The notes below the pieces were generated by a model. The model did not search any database. It was not told the origin of the DNA and saw only the letters and a program-made list of their open reading frames with translations. The position numbers were made by a program, and so were the translations under genes. Below are positions 36,582 through 46,261 of a DNA stretch of 64,000 nt, in pieces. Origin of the DNA: Christiangramia aestuarii (GTDB taxonomy: Bacteria; Bacteroidota; Bacteroidia; Flavobacteriales; Flavobacteriaceae); NCBI RefSeq assembly GCF_009735585.1, contig NZ_VJVW01000001.1, positions 543,698 to 607,697 on the forward strand, in the 5' to 3' direction. Numbering within the stretch: the first letter of the stretch is position 1; each line of letters opens with the position of its first letter.

Positions 36582-39098
36582 ATGCGAAACAGCCTTAGCC
36601 TAGTATTCTTACTTTGTTTCATTTTCACCAGTGCCCAGCAGGGTTCCCTGAATCTGGGTTACTACCTGCCAGATGACGTTACCTATAATAAAGAGATCCC
36701 TACCCCACAGGAGGTGATAGGTTTTATTCCTGGAGATTGGCATGTAAGCCACGATAAGCTTTTGATGTATATGCACAAGCTCGCCAATGCCTCCCCCAGG
36801 ATACAAATAGAGAATAGAGGCGTTACCTATGAGGGCAGGCCACTTATCCTGCTTACCATCTCTTCTGAAAAAAACCTGGCTAATCTCGAGGAGATAAGAA
36901 AGCAACATGTAGCGCTGGTCGAAAAGAATTCAGAAAAGCTGAATCTAGAGAACATGCCCATTGTGATCAACCAGGGATTTTCTATCCATGGGAATGAACC
37001 CAGCGGCTCGAACGCGGCCCTGCTTTATGCATATTACCTTGCAGCCGGTGAGGGACCAGAGATCGAAAAGATCCTGGACAATACCATCATCCTGCTGGAC
37101 CCTTCCTTTAATCCAGACGGACTGCAACGTTTCGCCTACTGGGCCAACACTAATAAGAGCAAGAACATCAACCCTGATCCCCAGGACCGGGAATACAACG
37201 AAGTTTGGCCAGGTGGAAGGACCAACCACTACTGGTTCGATATGAATCGCGACTGGTTACCGGTACAACTCCCAGAATCACAGGTAAGGATCGCTACCTT
37301 TCATAAATGGTACCCGAACATTCTTACTGATCATCATGAAATGGGTAGCAATTCTACCTTTTTCTTTCAGCCGGGCATTCCTTCCAGGACGCATCCTCTA
37401 ACCCCGCAAACCAACCAGGACCTTACCAGGGAGATAGGGACCTATCACGCGAATGCCTTCGATGAAATTGGTTCCTTGTATTATACCGAAGAGAATTACG
37501 ATGATTTCTATTATGGGAAAGGTTCTACCTTCCCCGACATCAACGGTAGTATCGGGATACTTTTTGAACAGGGAAGCTCCCGTGGACATGCCCAGGAAAC
37601 CGAGAATGGCATCCTTACTTTTCCCTTTACCATAAGGAACCAGTTTACAGCGGCACTTTCAACCCTGGAAGCTTCTCAGAAAATGAGGAAAGACCTGTTG
37701 AGCTACCAGCGCAATTTCTTTAAGAACTCAAAAGAAACAGCGGGCTCCGGAGCTTACGCCTTTGGAAGCGCCAAAGACCCGGTAAGGGCTTATAAATTGG
37801 CTGAAATACTGAAAAGACATAAGATCGAGGTACACGAGGTGGAAAATGATTTCAGGAAGAACGGGCAGGAATTCAGAAAAGGAGCAGCCTACATCGTTCC
37901 GAAAGATCAAAGACAGCACAAATTACTGAAGGCGATGTTCGAAAAAAGAACAGAATTCAGGGACAGCCTCTTCTATGATATTTCAGCCTGGACCTTTCCG
38001 CTAGCCTTTAACCTGGACTATACCGAAGAAGCTTCCCTCAAAAATGCCGGCAAGGCTATCGAAGATCTTAAAATGCCGGAACCTAAGCTTCCGGAAGAAA
38101 GTGATTACGCCTACCTGCTTAACTGGAATAATTATATGGCACCAAAAGCCCTGAACATGATCCTGGAAAAAGGACTCAGGGCCAAAGTGGCTATGGATGA
38201 TTTCTCGCTAAAAGGAAACAACTATGGTTACGGCACCATTATGATCCCCGTCCAAAACCAGCAACTGAACAGTTCAGAATTATTTGAATTCCTGAAAACC
38301 GTAGCCGTGGAAAGCAATGTGGAGATTTCGGCGATACAAACCGGAATGACCAGAGGCATCAATTTAGGCAGCAACCAATTTAGAGGCTTAAAACCTCAGA
38401 AAGTGGCCCTTATCGTGGGTGAATCTATCACCCCTTACGATGCCGGCGAGATCTGGCATTTATTCGACCAGCGCTATGACATGAAGATCACCAAACTGGA
38501 TGTAAACGATCTTAATGAGACCGATCTAAGTGAATATACCGATATCATTCTCCCGGCCTTCCGTGGAAACGAAATGGATAAAAAGATCGCCACAGCCCTG
38601 AAGAATTGGACCAGGGATGGCGGTACCATCATCGCGTATCGAAATGCCGTGAATTGGATGAAAAAGAACGATTTTATCGATTTCAAAACTAAAGAGAAAG
38701 AATTGATTGCAAAGGAAGTAAGTTTTGGAGATCGTGGAGATTTTAAAGGCGCACAGGGAATTGGTGGAGCCATCTTCGAGGTAAAACTGGACAGAACTCA
38801 CCCTATCGCCTTTGGCTATGATGATGACAGGATCGCCATGTTCAGAAACACCACTATTTTCATGGAAGCCGATGAGCAGAGCTATAATAATCCCATTCGC
38901 TATACCGAAGAACCCCTGCTAAGCGGATACATTAGCAAGCCTAACCTTGATTCCATTGCGGGCACCGTGCCTTTCAAGCATAAGAGCTTTGGTAGCGGGG
39001 AAGTGATACTTTTTACAGATAATACCAACTTCAGGGCATTCTGGTATGGCACCAATAAGCTGTTGATGAACGCTATCTTCTTTGGAGACGAGATGTAG
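36582..39098 (+). CDS. M14-family zinc carboxypeptidase-like exported protein with GATase-like C-terminus
   Basis: 838 residues. The signal peptide ends at about residue 19 (FTSAQ). The M14 peptidase domain (about 50-380) has zinc ligands His136 and Glu139 in SIHGNEPSG, and the third His in TDHHEMGSNS (251-253). DPSFNPDG and FDMNRDW are conserved substrate-site motifs, and the likely catalytic Glu is in ILFEQGSSRGH. From about 600 a class I glutamine-amidotransferase-like fold begins (KVALIVGESITPYDAGEIW). It is likely a periplasmic peptidase degrading large peptides. The gene starts 27 bases after a terminator, so its promoter must overlap that region. Confidence 0.9.
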   Translation: MRNSLSLVFLLCFIFTSAQQGSLNLGYYLPDDVTYNKEIPTPQEVIGFIPGDWHVSHDKLLMYMHKLANASPRIQIENRGVTYEGRPLILLTISSEKNLANLEEIRKQHVALVEKNSEKLNLENMPIVINQGFSIHGNEPSGSNAALLYAYYLAAGEGPEIEKILDNTIILLDPSFNPDGLQRFAYWANTNKSKNINPDPQDREYNEVWPGGRTNHYWFDMNRDWLPVQLPESQVRIATFHKWYPNILTDHHEMGSNSTFFFQPGIPSRTHPLTPQTNQDLTREIGTYHANAFDEIGSLYYTEENYDDFYYGKGSTFPDINGSIGILFEQGSSRGHAQETENGILTFPFTIRNQFTAALSTLEASQKMRKDLLSYQRNFFKNSKETAGSGAYAFGSAKDPVRAYKLAEILKRHKIEVHEVENDFRKNGQEFRKGAAYIVPKDQRQHKLLKAMFEKRTEFRDSLFYDISAWTFPLAFNLDYTEEASLKNAGKAIEDLKMPEPKLPEESDYAYLLNWNNYMAPKALNMILEKGLRAKVAMDDFSLKGNNYGYGTIMIPVQNQQLNSSELFEFLKTVAVESNVEISAIQTGMTRGINLGSNQFRGLKPQKVALIVGESITPYDAGEIWHLFDQRYDMKITKLDVNDLNETDLSEYTDIILPAFRGNEMDKKIATALKNWTRDGGTIIAYRNAVNWMKKNDFIDFKTKEKELIAKEVSFGDRGDFKGAQGIGGAIFEVKLDRTHPIAFGYDDDRIAMFRNTTIFMEADEQSYNNPIRYTEEPLLSGYISKPNLDSIAGTVPFKHKSFGSGEVILFTDNTNFRAFWYGTNKLLMNAIFFGDEM

Positions 39099-39149
39099 CA
39101 AAACCTGATAGTTTAGGGAATTTTTAGGATTCTTGTTATAAATCTTAGA

Positions 39150-39157
39150 TAACTTTG
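39150..39157 (+). promoter_or_regulatory. -7-like element (TAACTTTG) before the potassium transporter genes
   Basis: TAACTTTG matches TAnnTTTG. The nearest TTG (39133-39135) leaves only a 14-base spacer. If used, the 39177-39206 hairpin would lie inside the leader. Confidence 0.35.
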
Positions 39158-39176
39158 TTTAAGACTAAAAGCTTAA

Positions 39177-39206
39177 AAAAGTCCGGAGGTCATTCTCCGG
39201 ACTTTT
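39177..39206 (+). terminator. strong hairpin, terminator of the M14 peptidase gene or leader attenuator of trkH
   Basis: AAAAGTCCGGAG pairs perfectly with CTCCGGACTTTT around GTCATT (12 bp), followed by an interrupted T-run. It is 78 bases after the peptidase stop and 36 before the next start. Confidence 0.7.
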
Positions 39207-39242
39207 AAGTTTTAAACTGCGCTGAATGCTAAAAAATTTAGG

Positions 39243-41036
39243 TTGGTGAAATTCTCTGGATTCAAAACCTGGCTCCGAAATGAAAGATTACTGCGATACC
39301 TTAATCGCTTCTCATTTTTCCTAAGCCTTATAACCATCCTGGTCGCTATCTACGACCTGGGTTTCAAACAGATCAAAGCACAGGAACAACAGCTTAACTC
39401 CTATTATTTTACCGTCCTTATTATTGGTATCTCTGCGATCCTGTTGCGCTACATGTTTTTTCGTGTGAAATTCAGGCTTAAGGTGCGCATTTTTGATGGT
39501 ATCCTGGGGCTCATCTTTTTTATGCTATTACTGGTAAAAACGGACGGCCTGCTGGAAAATTTTCCCGCCCTGGAGTTCCTCAACAAGATGGCCTATATGT
39601 ATATGGCGGCACTGGTCTACTTCATCAGGGAATTTGCTACGGTAGATTTTAATTTCAGCCGGCAGTATCTGAATCCCGCACAGCTCTTTATCACCAGTTT
39701 CCTGGGAATCATCCTGCTGGGTTGTGTCCTGCTTATGCTTCCCAAGGCTACCCACAACGGCATTAGCTTGCTGGATGCCCTCTTTACCTCTACCAGCGCT
39801 GTTTGCGTAACCGGGCTTATCGTGGTAGATACAGGCTCATATTTCACGCTTTTCGGGCAAAGCATCATTCTGTTCCTTATGCAAATGGGCGGACTTGGCA
39901 TCATGACATTTGCCAGTTATTTCAGTTATTTCTTCCGGGGGCAAACCTCTTACCAGAGCCAGCTGATGCTGAAAGACGCCACGAATTCAGATAAGATCGG
40001 GGAAGTGTTCAGCGTGCTTAAAAAGATACTTTTTATAACATTTCTTATCGAGTTCATCGGGGCAATTTTCATATACTTCAGCCTGAGCAAAGTGGAGATT
40101 GCACATATTGGAGACCGGATATTCTTTTCGATCTTCCATGCCGTGAGCGGCTTTTGCAACGCGGGTTTCTCAACCCTGGAAACCAGCCTTTATGATCCCG
40201 ATTTCAGATTCAACTATCCGTTACACCTGGGCATTGCCTTTTTGTTCATTCTTGGCGGAATTGGTTTTCCCATAGTTCTGAACATTTATAAATACGTAAA
40301 ATACCTATTTAAGAACCTGGCCCTGAAAGTGAGTAAAAAAAGGCCCATGCCTTATTCGCCCTGGGTGATCAACCTAAACACCAGGATAGTGATCGTAAGT
40401 ACCATAATATTACTTAGCGTGGGAACCTTAGGCTTTTACTACTTTGAATATGATAATACCCTGGCAGAACATGACTGGTTCGGTAAGATCGTCACCGCAT
40501 TTTTTGGGGCTTCCACCCCCAGGACTGCTGGTTTTAATACGGTAGACGTCAGCGCGCTGAACTTTAGCACCCTCATGCTGCTCTTTATGCTGATGTGGAT
40601 TGGTGCTTCTCCAGCCTCAACCGGAGGTGGTATCAAGACCAGTACCATCGCTATCGCCACGCTTAATTTTCTGAGCCTGGCCAGGGGAAAAGACCGCATC
40701 GAGGTCTATAAAAGGGAAGTATCCCAGGCCTCGGTGAGGCGCGCCTTTGCCATCATTTCGCTTTCGCTTATGGTAATTGGTTTTGCGATCTTTCTAATCG
40801 CCACATTCGACCAGGATAAGCAACTGCTGGACATAGCTTTCGAAGCATTTTCAGCTTACAGCACCGTGGGTTTATCTACGGGTATAACCGCCGGGCTATC
40901 CAGTTATTCCAAGGTGGTAATCATTTTCACTATGTTCATAGGGAGGGTAAGCATGCTCACCATTCTAATCGCCATGCTGAGGAACGTGAAGCATTTGAAT
41001 TACAGGTATCCTAAGGATGAAATTTTAATCAACTAA
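39243..41036 (+). CDS. trkH: TrkH/KtrB-family potassium transporter subunit
   Basis: 597 residues. An N-terminal extension with several membrane helices (about 15-140) precedes four pore-loop repeats, visible as SAVCVTGL (first selectivity loop), SGFCNAGFS, TPRTAGFNT and YSTVGLSTG. The translational start is uncertain: TTG at 39243 or GTG at 39246, as no in-frame ATG precedes the conserved part. It imports potassium across the inner membrane and starts an operon with its regulatory TrkA-type subunit 10 bases downstream. Confidence 0.93.
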   Translation: MVKFSGFKTWLRNERLLRYLNRFSFFLSLITILVAIYDLGFKQIKAQEQQLNSYYFTVLIIGISAILLRYMFFRVKFRLKVRIFDGILGLIFFMLLLVKTDGLLENFPALEFLNKMAYMYMAALVYFIREFATVDFNFSRQYLNPAQLFITSFLGIILLGCVLLMLPKATHNGISLLDALFTSTSAVCVTGLIVVDTGSYFTLFGQSIILFLMQMGGLGIMTFASYFSYFFRGQTSYQSQLMLKDATNSDKIGEVFSVLKKILFITFLIEFIGAIFIYFSLSKVEIAHIGDRIFFSIFHAVSGFCNAGFSTLETSLYDPDFRFNYPLHLGIAFLFILGGIGFPIVLNIYKYVKYLFKNLALKVSKKRPMPYSPWVINLNTRIVIVSTIILLSVGTLGFYYFEYDNTLAEHDWFGKIVTAFFGASTPRTAGFNTVDVSALNFSTLMLLFMLMWIGASPASTGGGIKTSTIAIATLNFLSLARGKDRIEVYKREVSQASVRRAFAIISLSLMVIGFAIFLIATFDQDKQLLDIAFEAFSAYSTVGLSTGITAGLSSYSKVVIIFTMFIGRVSMLTILIAMLRNVKHLNYRYPKDEILIN

Positions 41037-41046
41037 TCGAAGCATT

Positions 41047-41754
41047 ATGAAATATATCGTAATAGGTTTGGGAACTTTTGGATCTTCAATTTCTGTGAAG
41101 TTAGCAGAAATGGGGAATGAAGTAATTGGAGTGGATATTAGCATGAGCAAGGTAGATGCTATTAAGGAAAAGATCACCCATGCTATTAGTCTTGATGCAA
41201 CAGATCCTGAAGCCGTAAAAAACCTGCCCCTGAAAGACTGTGATGTTGTGATCGTTGGTATTGGCGAGGATAAGGGTGCAAATATTATGGTGGCTGCCCT
41301 TATGAAGCAAATGAAGGTGAAAAGGCTTATTAGCCGTGCGGTAGATCCCTTGCAACGCACTGTACTGGAGACCATGGGAATTGAAGAAGTAATTCACCCT
41401 GAAAAGGAAACCGCCGACCGCTGGGCACAAAGACTGAATATGGAAGGCGTGGTAGACAGTTTCGAGCTGGATAGCGATTACAGTATCGTAGAAACCAAGG
41501 TACCCGAAGAATACCACGAAAAAACCATCAAGGAACTGAATATCAAAGACAACTTTGATATACTTATTCTTACTACCATGAACGTTTCAAATTTCAAGAA
41601 TGAACTCGGAGCCAACAAGTCTGAAACTTCGGTAAAGGGCATTGCCCGGGCAGATACAGTGCTATACAAGGATGAGATCATGGTTCTGTACGGTCACAAC
41701 AGGGATATCAGGAACCTGCTGGAAGAGCATAAGAACTTCAAGGAAAGAATGTAG
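41047..41754 (+). CDS. trkA: TrkA/KtrA-family potassium uptake regulator
   Basis: 235 residues. The RCK_N nucleotide-binding domain occupies about 1-125 (YIVIGLGTFGSSISVKLAE, then VIGVDISMSKVD and the late DCDVVIVGIGED). The RCK_C ligand domain follows at about 140-225. The single-RCK size fits KtrA rather than the duplicated E. coli TrkA. It gates the membrane subunit encoded just upstream in response to ATP/ADP, NAD or cyclic di-AMP. The stop directly abuts the stop of the convergent CsaA-like gene. Confidence 0.93.
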   Translation: MKYIVIGLGTFGSSISVKLAEMGNEVIGVDISMSKVDAIKEKITHAISLDATDPEAVKNLPLKDCDVVIVGIGEDKGANIMVAALMKQMKVKRLISRAVDPLQRTVLETMGIEEVIHPEKETADRWAQRLNMEGVVDSFELDSDYSIVETKVPEEYHEKTIKELNIKDNFDILILTTMNVSNFKNELGANKSETSVKGIARADTVLYKDEIMVLYGHNRDIRNLLEEHKNFKERM

Positions 41755-42093
41755 TTAGCCAATCAGGGAGCCATTGGGCATTTTCTGGTCTGGAGTTAGC
41801 AGCACCACGTCCTTTTCATCTCCCACCACGCCAAGTACCAGGCATTCGCTTTTAAAACCGGCGATTCGTTTTACCGGGAAATTCACCACCGCAATGATCT
41901 GTCTTCCTGGAAGCTCCTCGCGGGTATACCTCCTGGTGATCTGGGCCGAAGATCTTTTCTCCCCTATTTCCTCCCCAAAATCTATCTGAAGTTTATAGGC
42001 AGGATCCCGGGCTTCGGGAAAATCTTCTGCAGAGATGATGGTTCCTACCCTCATTTCTACCTTTTCAAAATCTGCCCAGCTTAAGTCTTTCAT
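41755..42093 (-). CDS. csaA: CsaA-type tRNA-binding protein
   Basis: 112 residues forming one OB-fold tRNA-binding domain: FEKVEMRVGTIISAEDFPEA, then YKLQIDFG and a late QIIAVVNFPVKRIAGFKSECL. This is the compact CsaA form, thought to act as an export chaperone or tRNA-binding protein. It is divergent from the redoxin gene at 42160 with 66 bases between starts, which contain no clear consensus promoter. Confidence 0.92.
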   Translation of the reverse strand: MKDLSWADFEKVEMRVGTIISAEDFPEARDPAYKLQIDFGEEIGEKRSSAQITRRYTREELPGRQIIAVVNFPVKRIAGFKSECLVLGVVGDEKDVVLLTPDQKMPNGSLIG

Positions 42094-42159
42094 TCCTTAT
42101 ATTTTAAAGACTGGAAATTAGTTATTATTCAGCATTAATATTTAATTTTAAACAAAAAG

Positions 42160-42717
42160 ATGGCACGCACCGCTTCAAATATGATCGAGCTGGGGACCAA
42201 AGCTCCAGATTTTAAATTGATGGATACCATTACCGACCATCTTATAAGCCTCGATGAAATAAAAGGGGAACGCGGCACAGTGATCATGTTCCTGTGCAAC
42301 CACTGCCCTTTTGTAAAACATGTGAACGAGGAGATCGTACACATAGCTAATGAATACAGGCAGCTTGGATTCGGTTTCGCAGGAATCATGAGCAACGACG
42401 TAAAGCAGTATCCAGAGGACCATCCCGATAAAATGAAGGAACATGCTGCCAAGCACCAGTATTCTTTCCCCTATCTGTATGACGGCACCCAGGAAATAGC
42501 CAAAGCTTACGATGCGGCCTGCACCCCCGATTTCTATCTTTTCGATGATGAACTGAAACTTATTTACCGCGGACAGCTGGACAACAGCCGGCCCGGCAAT
42601 GGCATCCACCCCAACGGTCGAGACCTGCGGGAAGCCATGGATGCTGTTCTTAATAACAGGAAGGTTTCAGAAGACCAGAAACCCAGTATTGGGTGTAATA
42701 TAAAATGGAAGGGTTAA
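42160..42717 (+). CDS. thioredoxin-family/redoxin protein
   Basis: 185 residues, AhpC/TSA-like fold. It starts with the usual LGTKAPDFKLMDT. The redox motif CNHCPF has Cys46 and Cys49, an unusual CxxC form shared by a family of small cytosolic thioredoxin-like proteins in Bacteroidota. Later landmarks are CTPDFYLFDDELKLIYRG and the C-terminal GCNIKW. No signal peptide is present. It precedes the peroxiredoxin gene on the same strand by 99 bases and may act with it against peroxide, though separate transcription is likely. Confidence 0.87.
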   Translation: MARTASNMIELGTKAPDFKLMDTITDHLISLDEIKGERGTVIMFLCNHCPFVKHVNEEIVHIANEYRQLGFGFAGIMSNDVKQYPEDHPDKMKEHAAKHQYSFPYLYDGTQEIAKAYDAACTPDFYLFDDELKLIYRGQLDNSRPGNGIHPNGRDLREAMDAVLNNRKVSEDQKPSIGCNIKWKG

Positions 42718-42816
42718 TTTAACTTCATCTTTCATTTTTGGGATCGAATTTTCTTTATTTTTATAAACCTATAGACTTAGTAGGTTTTAACGAATTAATT
42801 ACAAAATTTATTGATT

Positions 42817-43461
42817 ATGAGCGATTTGAAATTAGGAGACAAAGCCCCAAACTTTGATGCCGAGACCTCTGAAGGTAAGATCAATTTCTACGATTACCTG
42901 GGTGACAGCTGGGGAATCTTATTTTCTCACCCGGCAGATTATACCCCGGTTTGTACCACAGAACTTGGTACTGTGGCCAATTATAAGGCCGAATTTGAGA
43001 AAAGGGATGTCAAGGTGATGGCACTTAGTGTAGATGGGATAGAATCCCACAAAGGCTGGATCAAGGATATCAATGAAACTCAGAACACCACCGTAAACTT
43101 TCCTATCATCGCAGATGAGGACAGAAAGGTTTCCAATTTGTACGGAATGATCCATCCAAAAGCAGACGATACACAAACCGTTAGGTCTGTCTTCGTGATT
43201 GGTCCTGATAAAAGCATTAAGATGACCCTTACCTATCCTGCCAGTACCGGGAGGAATTTCGACGAACTTTTGAGGGTAATAGATTCGCTGCAACTAACCG
43301 CCTATAACAAGGTAGCCACTCCGGCCAACTGGAAACATGGGGAAGATGTGGTGATTAGCCCTTCGGTAAGTAACGAGGAGGCAGATAAGATGTTCCCGAA
43401 AGGTTACAAGGAGGTAAAACCTTATTTAAGGATGACCTCGCAACCAGAACTAAAAAAATAA
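42817..43461 (+). CDS. 1-Cys peroxiredoxin (Prx6 type)
   Basis: 214 residues from the ATG at 42817; an in-frame TTG two codons upstream was rejected. It reduces peroxides using Cys46 in HPADYTPVCTTELG, the Prx6-class PxxxTxxC motif. The long C-terminal dimerisation arm is present (PANWKHGEDVVISPSVSNEE, ending in KPYLRMTSQP). No resolving cysteine is visible, so an external thiol, perhaps the adjacent redoxin, would regenerate it. A strong bidirectional terminator follows. Confidence 0.94.
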   Translation: MSDLKLGDKAPNFDAETSEGKINFYDYLGDSWGILFSHPADYTPVCTTELGTVANYKAEFEKRDVKVMALSVDGIESHKGWIKDINETQNTTVNFPIIADEDRKVSNLYGMIHPKADDTQTVRSVFVIGPDKSIKMTLTYPASTGRNFDELLRVIDSLQLTAYNKVATPANWKHGEDVVISPSVSNEEADKMFPKGYKEVKPYLRMTSQPELKK

Positions 43462-43462
43462 G

Positions 43463-43485
43463 AAAAGGCCCATAAGGGCCTTTTT
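43463..43485. terminator. bidirectional intrinsic terminator
   Basis: AAAAGGCCC (43463-43471) pairs with GGGCCTTTT (43476-43484) around ATAA, between the peroxiredoxin and the convergent isomerase gene. Confidence 0.85.
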
Positions 43486-43505
43486 CAATTTATATATTCA
43501 GGATT

Positions 43506-44438
43506 TTATTTTACATCCATCAGCTCTACATCGAATACAAGGATGGCATTAGGAGGGATCACCCCGCCTGCTCCTCTTTCTCCGTAAGCAAGATCTGAAG
43601 GAATCACCAACCTGGCCTTGTCACCTACCTGAAGTAACTGTATACCTTCGTCCCAGCCCGGGATCACGTGGCCAACACCAATTGGGAATTCCAGTGGCTG
43701 GTTTCTTTTATAAGAAGAATCGAACACAGTACCGTCTGCCAACTGCCCTTTGTAATGTACAGAAACGCTGTTGCCTTTTTCTGCTTTTTTACCATCTCCT
43801 TTCTGGATGATCTTATAACGAAGTCCACTCTCGGTTCTTTCGAAACCTGCGGCGATCTTATCTAATTCCTCTTCTGTCCTGGCTTTTTCCTCGGCTTCTC
43901 TTTTAGCTTTTTCAGCATTAAAAGTTTCAAAGGCTGAAGGAGCGTCAAATTTCTCAGCAGCTTCACCTTCACGGATGATCTCTAGCTTTTCGATCTTATC
44001 TCCCTGCTGAATACTGTCTACCACATCCTGACCTTCCACAACATTTCCAAATACAGTATGCTTACCGTCTAACCATGGAGTCTCCACGTGAGTAATAAAG
44101 AACTGGCTTCCGTTAGTTCCGGGACCGGCATTGGCCATGGAAAGCTTTCCGGGAGCATCATGTTTAAGCTCAGGATGAATTTCATCATCGAATTTATACC
44201 CGGGTCCACCGGCACCGGTTCCCTGGGGATCACCTCCCTGGATCATAAAATCTGGGATCACACGGTGAAACTTCAAACCATCGTAATAAGGCTCTCCTTT
44301 TCCTTTTGGGTCATTTTCTATTTTCCCTTCAGCAAGACCTACAAAGTTTCCTACGGTTCCGGGAGTTTTTTCATATTCCAGTTCTACCAGGATCTCTCCT
44401 TTGGTAGTATGGAATTTGGCATATAATCCTTCGTTCAT
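43506..44438 (-). CDS. cyclophilin-FKBP fusion peptidyl-prolyl isomerase
   Basis: 310 residues with two different isomerase folds. The cyclophilin domain (about 1-160) has [15 protein letters not shown] and [21 protein letters not shown] charged helical linker (about 165-200, rich in [11 protein letters not shown]) follows. The FKBP domain (about 205-310) has [29 protein letters not shown] and [20 protein letters not shown]. Nothing suggests a signal peptide, so it is cytoplasmic. Both active sites look complete. Dual immunophilins of this cyclophilin-first type are known from a few lineages including flavobacteria. The gene is monocistronic. Confidence 0.92.
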   Translation of the reverse strand: MNEGLYAKFHTTKGEILVELEYEKTPGTVGNFVGLAEGKIENDPKGKGEPYYDGLKFHRVIPDFMIQGGDPQGTGAGGPGYKFDDEIHPELKHDAPGKLSMANAGPGTNGSQFFITHVETPWLDGKHTVFGNVVEGQDVVDSIQQGDKIEKLEIIREGEAAEKFDAPSAFETFNAEKAKREAEEKARTEEELDKIAAGFERTESGLRYKIIQKGDGKKAEKGNSVSVHYKGQLADGTVFDSSYKRNQPLEFPIGVGHVIPGWDEGIQLLQVGDKARLVIPSDLAYGERGAGGVIPPNAILVFDVELMDVK

Positions 44439-44483
44439 ATTTAATTTTTTAAAGTTCTATATTATTTTATTAGGCTAAAATGT

Positions 44484-44563
44484 GTCATTCTGAACTTGTT
44501 TCAGAACCTCAGAATATTGAATAACTTTTCAAAGTTGAGACCCTGAAATAAATTCAGGGTGAC
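44484..44563. repeat. intergenic dispersed repeat element, copy 1
   Basis: An 80-base element bounded by inverted GTCA/TGAC ends. It holds two hairpins: TTCTGAA/TTCAGAA, and ACCCTGAA/TTCAGGGT with loop ATAAA. It shares the 15-base core CTGAAATAAATTCAG with the element near 56.1 kb. It occupies most of the gap between the isomerase and amidohydrolase genes. Confidence 0.65.
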
Positions 44564-44629
44564 GGAATAACCAATTTAAGCACAAACGGATTTGCAATTG
44601 ATTTTTAATAAAGCGCAAAGATACCCAGT

Positions 44630-46261
44630 TTAATTTTTATAAACCTGTTCCCCATTCACAAAAGTTGCGATCACTTTAGTCTCAGGTACAGAATCTATCT
44701 CAACCTTCATGATATTCCTGTCCAGGATCACAAAATCGGCGAATTTGCCAGGCTCGATGCTTCCTTTTTCCTTTTCTTCAAAATTGGCATAAGCGGCCCA
44801 GATGGTCATTCCTTTAAGGCTTTCCTCACGGCTAAGTGCCTGCTCCTTCATGAATCCGCCCTCGGGATAATTTTCTATATCCTGTCGATCTACAGCGGCA
44901 TAAAAAGTAAGGAACGGATTCACTTTTTCAACGGGAAAATCGGTGCCAAGCGCCACGATGCCAGCTATATCCAATAATTTCTTATATGCATAAGCTCCTT
45001 TGATCCTTTTTTCACCCAGCCTGTCTTCAGCCCAGTACATATCGCTGGTGGCATGAGTTGGCTGAACGGAAGGGATGATATTCTTGCTGAAATAATTAAA
45101 ATCTGCTGAATCTATCACCTGCGAATGCTCCACTCTCCATCTACGATCGCTAGTTCCATCCAGCAGGGAATCATAGGTTTTCAGAACCATGTAATTGGCA
45201 GAATCACCAATAGCATGGGTGTTCATCTGAAATTCAGACTTCGCGATACGGGCCGCGATATCCTTGAATTCTGAAACCGGGGAAAGCAATGCACCGAAAT
45301 GTCCGGCGCGATCTGAATATTCCTCCTTAAGAGCCGCTCCTCTGGAACCCAGGGCACCATCCCCATAGAATTTTACCGATCTTACGTTAAGCCTGTCTGT
45401 CTTGTATGGCCCTTTAGGCAGGTAATGATCCAGGTTCTCTTTGGTATTGCTCACCATGGCGTAAACCCTCATCTTTAGTTTTTCATCATTATGGAGGCTA
45501 TCCATCAGCTCGATCACTTCTCGATCTATACCGGCATCTACCACGGTGGTCAGGCCATAGCTAAAACAAATTTCCTCTGCTGCGCTAAGTGCTGCTGCCT
45601 GGGTATCTGCATCTACATCTTCGGTGATCTTTTCTATCAACAACATGGGATTATCCACAAGTATACCGGTAAGTTTTCCGTTCTTCTGTTCTATATCTCC
45701 ACCTTCGAATTTGGTTTCGGTGGTAATATTCGCCTCGTCCAGGGCTGCCTGGTTTACCAGCATGGCGTGGCCGTCTATCCTGGTTAGGGCAACCGGAGTA
45801 TCGGGAAAAAGCCGGTCTAATGTATCCTTCACGGGGAACTCTTTTACTTCCCAGTCGTTCTGGTCCCAGCCTCTACCCACAATAAAATCGACCCTGTTCT
45901 TTTGCTGAAATTCCACCACCCGGGTAACGACCTCCTCAAAACTTTTTGTCCCGGTAACATCTACTCGCTGTTGCTGCATGCCCAGGCCATAAAAATGGGC
46001 ATGCCCATCGATCAAACCAGGATATACAGCTTTGCCATCGGCATCGATAGTCTCGCTGAATTCATATTTTTTTCTCAGGCTTTCCGAATCGCCGGTCTCG
46101 AGAAATTTCCCGTCCTTAACAGCAAAAGCTTCTACGTTCCCGAATTGATCATCTACGGTATACACATTGGCATTGAAAACTAGTAGGTCTGCTTTTTCCT
46201 TCTGCCCTCCGCAGGCAACAAAAATGAAACTCAGAATTAATATTGCTACAATTTTTTTCAT
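44630..46261 (-). CDS. exported amidohydrolase (YtcJ-like) lipoprotein
   Basis: 543 residues from the ATG at 46261, where a lipoprotein signal ending SFIFVAC (Cys18) starts; the open frame upstream lacks any such signal. The amidohydrolase-3/YtcJ-type fold begins ADLLVFNANVYTVDD, and metal ligands are in GLIDGHAHFYG. Further landmarks are GRGWDQNDW, TRIDGHAMLVN and the later MNTHAIGDSANY. The C-terminal GSIEPGKFADFVILDRNIMK returns to the composite sandwich. These enzymes hydrolyse cyclic amides or N-substituted formamides; the substrate is unknown. The monocistronic gene is isolated by a repeat on one side and 245 bases on the other. Confidence 0.9.
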   Translation of the reverse strand: MKKIVAILILSFIFVACGGQKEKADLLVFNANVYTVDDQFGNVEAFAVKDGKFLETGDSESLRKKYEFSETIDADGKAVYPGLIDGHAHFYGLGMQQQRVDVTGTKSFEEVVTRVVEFQQKNRVDFIVGRGWDQNDWEVKEFPVKDTLDRLFPDTPVALTRIDGHAMLVNQAALDEANITTETKFEGGDIEQKNGKLTGILVDNPMLLIEKITEDVDADTQAAALSAAEEICFSYGLTTVVDAGIDREVIELMDSLHNDEKLKMRVYAMVSNTKENLDHYLPKGPYKTDRLNVRSVKFYGDGALGSRGAALKEEYSDRAGHFGALLSPVSEFKDIAARIAKSEFQMNTHAIGDSANYMVLKTYDSLLDGTSDRRWRVEHSQVIDSADFNYFSKNIIPSVQPTHATSDMYWAEDRLGEKRIKGAYAYKKLLDIAGIVALGTDFPVEKVNPFLTFYAAVDRQDIENYPEGGFMKEQALSREESLKGMTIWAAYANFEEKEKGSIEPGKFADFVILDRNIMKVEIDSVPETKVIATFVNGEQVYKN

